A DNA stretch of 64,000 nucleotides from Blautia sp. (GTDB lineage: Bacteria > Bacillota > Clostridia > Lachnospirales > Lachnospiraceae). Position 1 is the first letter of the stretch; every line of letters starts with the position of its first letter. Of the stretch, positions 1 to 6,818 are shown in pieces. The stretch spans positions 1 to 64,000 of the forward strand of contig JAMPHB010000002.1 of assembly GCA_023663685.1 (NCBI GenBank). Direction: 5' to 3'. The position numbers and the translations under genes are program-made. The notes below the pieces were generated by a model. It was not told the origin of the DNA. It worked only from the letters and a program-made list of their open reading frames with translations, and made no database searches.

Positions 1-61
1 CGTACTGCGCTTCCTTGTCCGCCGCGTATAACGCGTTTTTTATCTCTGTGTCCACGGTCAT
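1..61 (-). CDS. Rpn-type PD-(D/E)XK nuclease/transposase, N-terminal 20 codons only
   Basis: A start codon at 59-61 follows a strong AAGGAGG ribosome site and opens a frame running off the left edge. The visible start reads MTVDTEIKNALYAADKEAQY. From memory this resembles the N terminus of the Rpn family of PD-(D/E)XK nuclease/putative transposases, which occur in many copies in Lachnospiraceae. None of the catalytic domain is inside the window, so the assignment rests on 20 residues. It has its own promoter at 133-161. Confidence 0.5.
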   Translation of the reverse strand, partial: MTVDTEIKNALYAADKEAQY

Positions 62-132
62 AAACCTCCTTCTCCTCTCCGCATTATGGAAAATGCAAAA
101 GCCATTCCCAAAAGGTATATGACCTTAAAAAC

Positions 133-161
133 ATTATATCCCGAAAACTTTGCTAAATCAA
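133..161 (-). promoter_or_regulatory. Sigma-A promoter of the left-edge nuclease gene
   Basis: On the minus strand there is TTGATT (156-161), a 17-base spacer and TATAAT (133-138), a near-consensus housekeeping promoter, about 70 bases upstream of the start codon at 61. It separates this gene from the ATPase/nuclease-like operon upstream of it. Confidence 0.75.
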
Positions 162-190
162 TCCGAATTTTTGAACTCCTGACCGGAGTC

Positions 191-796
191 TCAATCCATC
201 TGATACTCCCCCACCCCGGTCTCTATATCCAGTTGAATTTTCTTATGTATGTACTCTGCCTTACCCAGAAAACCCAGCTCCACCCTGCCGGTATTCCATT
301 CCCTCTGCGCGCTTGTATTATTGTTGCCTGTTTGCCCCCTGCTGTTATGCATCCGCATTCGCTGCTTCACCGGATCGCCGACGCAATTGATTCTGTCACT
401 TCGGTATGCGGTATAAAATCTTGTCTGCTGATAAGAAATGGGAATCCCCAAAAATCCGGCAATCGCCATAGCATTTTGCATAGCTCCCTGAAACTGATAT
501 TTAATAATTTCCTCCCATGTCGTCTCCTTCACGGTTCGTTTCAGCTCAAAAACATGTAATGTCCAGCCCTGCCCGTTCTTCTCAAACAGTATATAATCCG
601 CACATTTTTTGTTGGTAAAATACCCCAGCTTATGCTTTTCCAGCTTGATAAATAAAATGCATGGCTCCTTTAAATACACGGTCAGTCTGCATTTCCCCTC
701 CGGTGACAGCTCTTCCAGCTGCACATCATGGTCAGATTCCATGTGCAGATTCTTGTCCATCATCCCAAGCCGTTCTTCCAGTTCATGGTCAAACAC
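191..796 (-). CDS. PD-(D/E)XK nuclease-like protein paired with an AAA ATPase
   Basis: A 201-residue protein that I cannot assign to a named family. The middle has the layout of a PD-(D/E)XK nuclease core: Asp67 in a hydrophobic strand (ADYILF), then E84-L-K86 at the end of the next strand (HVFELKR), followed by a helix with Gln101. The last 60 residues are polar and look less structured. The start is GTG at 796, two bases after the stop of the ATPase gene, so the two are very probably translationally coupled. No signal peptide or membrane segment is seen. Inference: an effector or nuclease partner of the ATPase, possibly in phage defence. Nuclease activity is predicted only from the motif spacing. 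Confidence 0.6.
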   Translation of the reverse strand: MFDHELEERLGMMDKNLHMESDHDVQLEELSPEGKCRLTVYLKEPCILFIKLEKHKLGYFTNKKCADYILFEKNGQGWTLHVFELKRTVKETTWEEIIKYQFQGAMQNAMAIAGFLGIPISYQQTRFYTAYRSDRINCVGDPVKQRMRMHNSRGQTGNNNTSAQREWNTGRVELGFLGKAEYIHKKIQLDIETGVGEYQMD

Positions 797-798
797 TG

Positions 799-2166
799 TT
801 AATCTTCCATTCCTTCCTCTATATGCATTGTCTGATCGCTCAGCTTTTTTAACATGTTATAAAAGGTATCGGCCTCAAAGCCATATTCTGTACGCGGCGC
901 CGCCTGCACCGTTGTCTTATCGCTTTTTCCCACCTCAAACTGATAGACTGCCATCTCTTCGGGAGCTAACAGTTCCGCCTCTTCAATTCCCATTTCCTCT
1001 AAAATGCTTTCCTTATTTTTCCCTGCAAGTGCTGTAAGCTTAACGGCATTATTTATCTGCTGCAGAATCAGGTCTGAATGGGTGGTGGCAAACACCGGAA
1101 CCCCCGCATTGACAAGCCTGAGCAAAACGTTTGCCATCACGCACTGCAGGCTGGGATGCAGAGAAATCTCCGGCTCCTCGATCAGCAGGGAAGCCACCTT
1201 TGTATAGCGCAAAAACATAATGAGCGGAGCCACCTCTGTGACAACGGCAGAGGATACATACATGGGAAGCTGTTTGTCTTCTCCCACAGGCGTATACAGA
1301 ATATCGTGGGTCGGCAGATTCGATATATCAATTTTTCCACATATCATATTCTCTTCAATGTATTGCAGGACTTCATCGTGCGTATGCATCTGCTCCTCGA
1401 CATTCATAGAGCTCAAAATCTGTAAAAAATCGCTGGTAGGCCTCGTCAATAAAGCGGTATCCGCTGTCTCCTCTCCAAATTTGTGCTTTAGCGCCTCCCC
1501 GATAATTGCCTTATAGGTAAGCAAAAATCCGGTTCTCGCCGTCGGCATATAGATTGTGCCTGCACTCTGCAGATTGCGGAAGCCCTTTCGAAGCAGGGAC
1601 TGCAGAATACCCACGATCAAAAAGCATCTGTCGTCCTCCTCCTTATTCTCGTGTACATTGATCCGAAAACCCGTCATTCGCGTGCCTGCATCATCACATA
1701 TGGCAATGGACACCTCCTCCGGCCGGTTTTCTTCATTCAGAGTCTTTTTTACTCTGATCTCCGCCTGATAATCCTCCGGAAATTCTACCGAAAGCTGACC
1801 GCAGGACATCTCTCTGCGGAAAAACTGCTGCAAAAATTTATCTTTGTTCTCCCGGAGGATTTCATTGAGCAGAGTCTGAAAACTCCGGATTTCATCCCCG
1901 GACACGACATACATGCCCTTGGTATCCCTGTCCACTGTTTCTAAGATTTTTTCCAGAATCCCAAGGCATTTCCGGTACGCTTCCCCGTCCTCACTGACCT
2001 GATAATGATCATAATAAAAGCGCACATTAAGCAGGCCGTACAATACCGTCATAATATAGCTTTTTCCGCTATTGTTATCCCCGATAAACAGCGTCAGGGG
2101 AGCAATCCTGATATCCGCCTCTTCTATTTTTCCCAAATGATTTACATGAAGCGTCCAGCCCTTCAT
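799..2166 (-). CDS. OLD/RecF-like AAA ATPase (AAA_15/AAA_21 type)
   Basis: A 455-residue ATPase of the ABC/SMC-like class. Walker A GDNNSGKS is at about residues 29-36, after a short beta region where RecF and OLD proteins carry it. Walker B LLIEEPE is near 327-333, followed by SLHP and the switch histidine in ATTHSD near 361. The long insert between the two motifs is typical of OLD-like ATPases. No Toprim nuclease domain is fused at the C terminus; instead a separate nuclease-like protein follows two bases later. I chose the ATG at 2166 because GGAGG lies just upstream; an in-frame start at 2226 lacks such a site. A strong promoter lies at 2211-2239. The pairing resembles two-gene defence systems, but this is inference. 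Confidence 0.8.
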   Translation of the reverse strand: MKGWTLHVNHLGKIEEADIRIAPLTLFIGDNNSGKSYIMTVLYGLLNVRFYYDHYQVSEDGEAYRKCLGILEKILETVDRDTKGMYVVSGDEIRSFQTLLNEILRENKDKFLQQFFRREMSCGQLSVEFPEDYQAEIRVKKTLNEENRPEEVSIAICDDAGTRMTGFRINVHENKEEDDRCFLIVGILQSLLRKGFRNLQSAGTIYMPTARTGFLLTYKAIIGEALKHKFGEETADTALLTRPTSDFLQILSSMNVEEQMHTHDEVLQYIEENMICGKIDISNLPTHDILYTPVGEDKQLPMYVSSAVVTEVAPLIMFLRYTKVASLLIEEPEISLHPSLQCVMANVLLRLVNAGVPVFATTHSDLILQQINNAVKLTALAGKNKESILEEMGIEEAELLAPEEMAVYQFEVGKSDKTTVQAAPRTEYGFEADTFYNMLKKLSDQTMHIEEGMED

Positions 2167-2210
2167 ATACAACCTCCATCTCTCACTACAGCATCCCATC
2201 GTCTGTGTAT

Positions 2211-2239
2211 ATTTTAATACTACCACAGCCCTCTGTCAA
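2211..2239 (-). promoter_or_regulatory. Strong sigma-A promoter of the ATPase/nuclease-like operon
   Basis: Minus strand: TTGACA (2234-2239), 17 bases, TAAAAT (2211-2216). The -35 is a perfect consensus. The ATG of the ATPase gene is 45 bases further on with its ribosome site between. No obvious operator is seen. Confidence 0.8.
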
Positions 2240-2302
2240 CGTCTAGTATATCCGGTTTTTCAACGCGAAAATCACATTATGTCATTTCCATGATTATCCC
2301 CC

Positions 2303-3085
2303 TTACGGCACCGAATCCTTATCCTTATACAGATACACCCCCAGCAGCACGGCTCCCACCGTCAGCGCCGCCGCGGAGCTCCCCCACGCCAGCACGCTTT
2401 TGTCTGCGCTCCATGCCAGGATCCCCGTCTCCGTCCGAAACACCGCAATCGCATTTGCCGTGATATGCCCCAGCATCGCCGCGTAAAGCCCGGCCTTGTC
2501 CATGAGAAGCGCCAGCACCGCGCCGATGATGAGCGCATAGAGAAACTGCACAATATTAAAATGCACCAGTGCAAAAAGCAGGGCGGACACAAGAACCGCG
2601 GCCGCCTTAGGAAGCTGGTTTCGCAAGCGTCCAAAAATAATCCCGCGAAAGACCAGCTCCTCCAAAATGGGCGTGGCTATTGCCGAGCTGATCAGCTCCA
2701 GCGCGAGCGTGCTCCCGTAAAATCCGGCATTCGCCTCTTTAAAACCTGCCGAGAGCTCCACTAAGGGCGTCATGGAAATCAGATTGTTGGCCGCGATGCT
2801 CAGGCACGCCACAACGGCAAGCGTCCACAAAGCATGGACAAGCTGCTCCCGCTTTATGGAAAAACGCTCCCTTTGTATCCCCCGGAGAGCCTGATCCTGC
2901 CTATAGAAGGGCCACATGCAGGGCAGCGTCGCAAGGGTCGATATGAGCTGGGAAATCACATAGTGCTCATGGTCGCTCCCAAAGATCTGCCGTGCGACTG
3001 CCATGACAATCAGCATGATGGCATAATAAAATAACAGCGGATACAAAATATTCCAGATTTGCATTGCAATTCCATCTCTTTTCAT
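2303..3085 (-). CDS. CPBP-family intramembrane metalloprotease (Abi/CAAX protease-like)
   Basis: A 260-residue membrane protein with about seven to eight hydrophobic segments. The three conserved motifs of the CPBP (CAAX protease and bacteriocin-processing) family are present in order: EELVFRG at about 142-148, the FALVH histidine at 175, and HITAN (His207, Asn211). Members are Rce1-like glutamate intramembrane proteases, some linked to bacteriocin immunity; the substrate here is unknown. I start at 3085 because GGAGA lies eight bases upstream; the in-frame extension to 3142 overlaps the preceding gene and lacks a ribosome site. It begins ten bases after the HAD phosphatase stop, so the two are probably co-transcribed. 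Confidence 0.85.
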   Translation of the reverse strand: MKRDGIAMQIWNILYPLLFYYAIMLIVMAVARQIFGSDHEHYVISQLISTLATLPCMWPFYRQDQALRGIQRERFSIKREQLVHALWTLAVVACLSIAANNLISMTPLVELSAGFKEANAGFYGSTLALELISSAIATPILEELVFRGIIFGRLRNQLPKAAAVLVSALLFALVHFNIVQFLYALIIGAVLALLMDKAGLYAAMLGHITANAIAVFRTETGILAWSADKSVLAWGSSAAALTVGAVLLGVYLYKDKDSVP

Positions 3086-3095
3086 AGATACTCTC

Positions 3096-3746
3096 CTAGC
3101 TGATTTTCGCCAAAATCCCGGGCAGCTCCAGCAAATCATCACAGACAGCGACCGCTCCGGCCGCCATCATCTCCTCCATATCTCCAAAGCCAAAGCGGAC
3201 TGCCACGCAGGGCATCCCGATACATTTTGCGCCCTCCACATCAAAAATTGTATCCCCAACCAGGCACATCTCCTCCCGCGGAATGTCCGCCCAGCGCCGC
3301 AGCACCTCGCGCAGCACCTCCTCCTTCGTGGAGATTCTTCTGTCGAAGGTCGCCCCCGCCACATCGTCAAACAGCTCCAACACGCCGAAGTGCTCAAGGA
3401 TTCTCCGGCAGCTCAGCTCCGGCTTTGAGCTCGCTACACCGACGCGGTATCCCTGCGCCCGAAGCTCCTGCACACATTCTGCCACATGGGGATAGAGGCT
3501 GCACTCAAAAATCCCGTCCCGGTTGTATCTCTCCCGGTAAAAAACCACAGCCTCATCCGCCCGCTCCTCCGAAAAGCCGTAAAGCTTCTCAAAGGTATAC
3601 TGCAGGGGCGGCCCGATAAAAGCATAGAGCTTCTCCGGCGCTGTCTCCTCAATTCCGTAATGAGCCAGCGCATACTGGGCGCATTTCGTGATTCCCTCCG
3701 AGGAATCCACCAGTGTCCCGTCTAAATCAAATAAGATTGCACGCAT
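3096..3746 (-). CDS. HAD-superfamily hydrolase, phosphoglycolate phosphatase-like
   Basis: A 216-residue cytosolic phosphatase of HAD subfamily IA. Motif I DLDGT (nucleophile Asp7, acid/base Asp9) starts at the N terminus, the helical cap follows, then ASSKPE (motif II Ser, with a Lys) and the VGDTIFDVEGA acidic motif IV. This set is typical of phosphoglycolate/pyrophosphate phosphatases of the Gph/PpaX type; the true substrate is not evident. The start at 3746 has AGGAGG upstream and matches the family's usual MRAILFDLDGT beginning; a longer frame to 3923 would run through the divergent folT promoter and riboswitch. Confidence 0.85.
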   Translation of the reverse strand: MRAILFDLDGTLVDSSEGITKCAQYALAHYGIEETAPEKLYAFIGPPLQYTFEKLYGFSEERADEAVVFYRERYNRDGIFECSLYPHVAECVQELRAQGYRVGVASSKPELSCRRILEHFGVLELFDDVAGATFDRRISTKEEVLREVLRRWADIPREEMCLVGDTIFDVEGAKCIGMPCVAVRFGFGDMEEMMAAGAVAVCDDLLELPGILAKIS

Positions 3747-3759
3747 TCCAAATTCCTCC

Positions 3760-3787
3760 TTGCAATTTTCTCTATAAGGGCTATAAT
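3760..3787 (+). promoter_or_regulatory. Sigma-A promoter of the folT riboswitch transcript
   Basis: TTGCAA (3760-3765), a 16-base spacer and a perfect TATAAT (3782-3787). Transcription should start near 3794, about 20 bases before the riboswitch aptamer. The -35 overlaps the ribosome site region of the divergent phosphatase gene. Confidence 0.8.
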
Positions 3788-3813
3788 GTTTCTTGTACAG
3801 ACAATCATATATG

Positions 3814-3916
3814 AGCAGAGTAGAGTCTTGCGCGTAAAGTGCCACGGGAACAGGGAGTTGATCCGTGGACGAAAAGAATTCAGTTTCTTGCGGTGCAGGA
3901 TTCGCATCCCGCTGCT
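3814..3916 (+). promoter_or_regulatory. Tetrahydrofolate (THF) riboswitch, class I
   Basis: The leader of folT matches the THF-I aptamer in its conserved parts: GAGTAGA followed by a GCG-TAAAGTG block near the 5' end, a CCACGG/CCGTGG stem whose interior carries GGGAGTTG, then CGGTG and GCATCCCGCT at the 3' end. The closing P1 stem is AGCAG (3814-3818) with CTGCT (3912-3916). The element lies between a strong promoter and the AAAGGAGG ribosome site (3956-3963) of a FolT-type folate importer, the known context of this class in Clostridia. THF binding would be expected to reduce expression, probably at translation, since no clear terminator is visible. Confidence 0.92.
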
Positions 3917-3971
3917 GCCACAAGGCCTTTTTTGTGTGCAGCTACGCTGCCATACAAAGGAGGTTATTTTT

Positions 3972-4544
3972 ATGAAAAAAATCAAAGAACTCTATCTTTC
4001 TTCCATGGGAGAGCTCCTCTCCCCCAGGAATCTCGCGCTTCTCGGCCTTTTGGGCGCCCTCTCCATCGTACTCTCCATGGTCGCGAGCATCGACGCGGGT
4101 CCCTATGTCCGCATCGGCTTTTCCAGCCTTCCCAACCGTATCGCGGAATGCCTGTTCGGTCCCTTTATCGGCTGCATTTTCGGCGGAGTCATGGACGTCC
4201 TCAAATTCATCGTTCACCCCTCCGGCCCTTTTTTCTTCGGCTTCACCTTCGACGCCATGCTCTCAGGCGTCCTCTACGGAAGCCTTCTCTACAAAAAGCC
4301 CGTGACGATTCCCCGTGTGTTCGCCGCCGAACTTTTGGCAAAAACCATCGTCAACTGCGGCTTCAACACCTTATGGATCTCCATGCTTTATGGCAGGGGC
4401 TTTTTAGTCCTGCTCCCGATGCGCCTCTTAAAAAATTTAATCATGCTGCCCATCGACACTCTGATTTCCTTTTTTATGCTGACTGCGGCGGTAAAGCTTC
4501 TCTCCTGTTTACATCTGCGCGAAGGCCGCCCGCAGGCCGAATAA
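3972..4544 (+). CDS. folT: Folate ECF transporter substrate-binding subunit FolT
   Basis: A 190-residue, very hydrophobic S component of an energy-coupling factor transporter, with about six membrane segments. The segment beginning LGLLGALSIVLS and the later RIGFSSLPN, GP-F-GGVMDVLKF and PSGPFFFGFTFDA regions are typical of the FolT family. It would bind folate at the membrane and work with a shared EcfA/EcfA'/EcfT module not encoded here. The start at 3972 follows AAAGGAGG. It is the only gene of its transcript and is preceded by a THF riboswitch, which agrees with the substrate. It converges on the topoisomerase gene, with a shared terminator. Confidence 0.92.
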   Translation: MKKIKELYLSSMGELLSPRNLALLGLLGALSIVLSMVASIDAGPYVRIGFSSLPNRIAECLFGPFIGCIFGGVMDVLKFIVHPSGPFFFGFTFDAMLSGVLYGSLLYKKPVTIPRVFAAELLAKTIVNCGFNTLWISMLYGRGFLVLLPMRLLKNLIMLPIDTLISFFMLTAAVKLLSCLHLREGRPQAE

Positions 4545-4548
4545 CAGC

Positions 4549-4570
4549 AAAGCTGCCTGATGGCAGCTTT
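4549..4570. terminator. Bidirectional terminator between folT and the topoisomerase A gene
   Basis: AAAGCTGCC (4549-4557), a four-base loop, GGCAGCTTT (4562-4570), followed by a T-rich stretch on the plus strand and by CTGTTATT on the minus strand. It lies just after the folT stop and touches the stop codon of the gene coming from the right, so it can serve both. Confidence 0.8.
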
Positions 4571-6801
4571 TATTTTTTCACGCCCTTCGTGTCTCTGTTT
4601 CCGACGTGCAGACGGTGCAGGGCAATCTTTTTGTCCCTCACCTCAATCTCCGCATTTTCGCCCTCCTGCAGGACATAGATACCGGTAAGCTCGTCCTCCG
4701 CGCCCAGCTTCATGCCCCGAACGCCCACAGCGGTCTTCTTTTTTTCCGGCACCGAAGCACACTCTATGCGCAAAAACATATCCTTTTTTGAGCGCATTAC
4801 CAGTGTCTGCGTGTCTGTCAAAAGCCGCACCACAAGCAGCGCATCACCCTCGGAGAGCTTCGTGGCGGCGGTCGTCTTCTTTGAGACTACAAACTCCGCG
4901 CCCTCCACGATTTTCAGCATAGACTGCTTTGTTCCAAATATGAGCTTTCCTGCCGCTACATCTGCAAGACTCGCAAGATAAATAAAATTCTCGGTGCTGC
5001 TGTCGTAGTTGCAGAGATTGTCGATCGGCGTACCCTTATCCCTGAATTTCCCATAGGGAAGATCCAGCACTTTCAGCATATGCAGCTGTCCCCGGTCAGT
5101 AAAAATACAGATTTTATCCGTATTTTTGCAGGTAAAGACATAACGGTTCTCCGCGTCCGCCGTCTCCTTGTTGCGCTCATAGACAGAAGTGTCAATCACC
5201 TTCGCATAGCCGAAGCGGTCCATGAGAAACACGACGTCCTGCTCCTCAATCTTCTTCTCCTCGACCACGGCCTCCTTCAAATTGTCAATGACCGTCCTTC
5301 TCTCCCGGCCGTATGCCTTCTTAAAGGCGGTAAGCTCCTTAATGATCACCCGCGCCATGGAAGAACGGTGCTCTAAAATATCCTCATATCTCCCAATATT
5401 GGCAAGGGTCTCCTCGTGCTCCTTCATCAGCGCCTCTATTTCCAGTCCGATCAGCTTGTACAGCCGCATATCGAGAATCGCCTGCGCCTGCCGCTCGGAA
5501 AAATGAAGCTGCTCCGCCATCAGCTTGGAGGACGGATTTTTAAAGCTGATGTTCGCCGTCTCACCGTCGGTCAGGCAGGCCTTCGCATCCTTAATATTTT
5601 TGCTTCCCCGCAAAATCTCGATAATCAGGTCAATCACGTTGCAGGCCTTGATCAGCCCCTCCTGGATTTCCTTTTTATCCAGCTCCTTCTGCAAAAGCGT
5701 CGTGTACTTTCTGGTGGCTACCTCGTATTGAAAGCGCACATGATGCCGGATGACCGGGATAATCCCCATCGTCTCGGGGCGTCCCTCCGCCACCGCCAGC
5801 ATATTCACGCCGAAGGTGTCCTCCAGCTTTGTCTTTTTGTAAAGAAGATTCTCCAGCGCCTCCACGTCCGCGCCCTTCTTTAGCTCCAGCACAATGCGGA
5901 TGCCCTCCTTGGAGGACTGATTCGTAATGTCCACGATATCAGCCGTGGCCTTCGTCTCCACAAGACTGTACACATCATTCAGAAACTTGCCGATATTTGC
6001 GCCGATCATGGTGTAGGGAATCTCCGTGATGACAAGGCGCTCCCTGCCGCCCTTTCCTTTTTCCAGCTCCACCCGTCCCCGCAGGCGTATCTTGCCCGTA
6101 CCGGACTCGTAGATAGCAGGCAGCTCGTCCTTGTTGGCAACGATTCCTCCCGTGGGAAAATCCGGCCCCGGAATGTATTCCATCATCTCCATCGTAGTGA
6201 TATCGGGGTTCTTCATGTAGGCAATCACCCCGTCGACCACCTCCCCAAAATTGTGGGGCGGAATTGAGGTCGCCATGCCCACCGCGATGCCCTCCGCACC
6301 GTTGATCAGGAGATTCGGCACCTTCACCGGAAGCACCACCGGCTCCTTCTCTGTCTCGTCGAAGTTCGGCATAAAGTCCACGACGTCCTTGTCTAAATCC
6401 GCGAGATAGGCCTCCTGCGTCACCCGCATGAGGCGCGCCTCGGTGTAACGCATGGCAGCGGCGCCGTCCCCCTCGATGGAGCCGAAATTGCCGTGGCCAT
6501 CCACCAGCGGCAGACCCTTTTTGAAATCCTGCGCCATCACCACCAGCGCATCATAGATGGAAGCGTCCCCGTGGGGGTGGTATTTACCCATGGTATCGCC
6601 GACGATACGGGCGCTTTTTCTGTAGGGCTTATCGTAACGGATGCCCAGCTCGTACATATCGTAGAGCGTCCGCCTCTGTACCGGCTTTAAACCGTCCCGC
6701 ACGTCCGGGAGCGCTCTTGCAATAATGACACTCATGGCATAGTCGATATATGATTTCTGCATCAGCTCCGAGTACTCGGTCTGAATGATGTTGTTGTCCA
6801 T
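4570..6801 (-). CDS. parC: Type IIA DNA topoisomerase subunit A (ParC/GyrA-like)
   Basis: A 743-residue subunit that cuts and rejoins DNA. The winged-helix region contains HPHGD at 75-79, and the active tyrosine is Tyr119 in RYTEARL. At the place where quinolone-sensitive enzymes usually have serine after HPHGD, alanine (Ala80) is present. The C-terminal third forms a beta-pinwheel-like region, but I see no canonical GyrA box (QRRGGKG), so it fits topoisomerase IV better than gyrase; the length is also ParC-like. The ATG at 6801 is preferred over a GTG at 6816. It follows the B subunit gene closely, as parC follows parE. Gyrase versus Topo IV is not settled by sequence alone. Confidence 0.85.
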   Translation of the reverse strand: MDNNIIQTEYSELMQKSYIDYAMSVIIARALPDVRDGLKPVQRRTLYDMYELGIRYDKPYRKSARIVGDTMGKYHPHGDASIYDALVVMAQDFKKGLPLVDGHGNFGSIEGDGAAAMRYTEARLMRVTQEAYLADLDKDVVDFMPNFDETEKEPVVLPVKVPNLLINGAEGIAVGMATSIPPHNFGEVVDGVIAYMKNPDITTMEMMEYIPGPDFPTGGIVANKDELPAIYESGTGKIRLRGRVELEKGKGGRERLVITEIPYTMIGANIGKFLNDVYSLVETKATADIVDITNQSSKEGIRIVLELKKGADVEALENLLYKKTKLEDTFGVNMLAVAEGRPETMGIIPVIRHHVRFQYEVATRKYTTLLQKELDKKEIQEGLIKACNVIDLIIEILRGSKNIKDAKACLTDGETANISFKNPSSKLMAEQLHFSERQAQAILDMRLYKLIGLEIEALMKEHEETLANIGRYEDILEHRSSMARVIIKELTAFKKAYGRERRTVIDNLKEAVVEEKKIEEQDVVFLMDRFGYAKVIDTSVYERNKETADAENRYVFTCKNTDKICIFTDRGQLHMLKVLDLPYGKFRDKGTPIDNLCNYDSSTENFIYLASLADVAAGKLIFGTKQSMLKIVEGAEFVVSKKTTAATKLSEGDALLVVRLLTDTQTLVMRSKKDMFLRIECASVPEKKKTAVGVRGMKLGAEDELTGIYVLQEGENAEIEVRDKKIALHRLHVGNRDTKGVKK

Positions 6802-6818
6802 AACCTGTTTCCTCACTG

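Noticed and set aside
86..559. Plus-strand frame at the left end
   Set aside because: It is opposite the nuclease-like gene and reads across its promoter region without a ribosome site.
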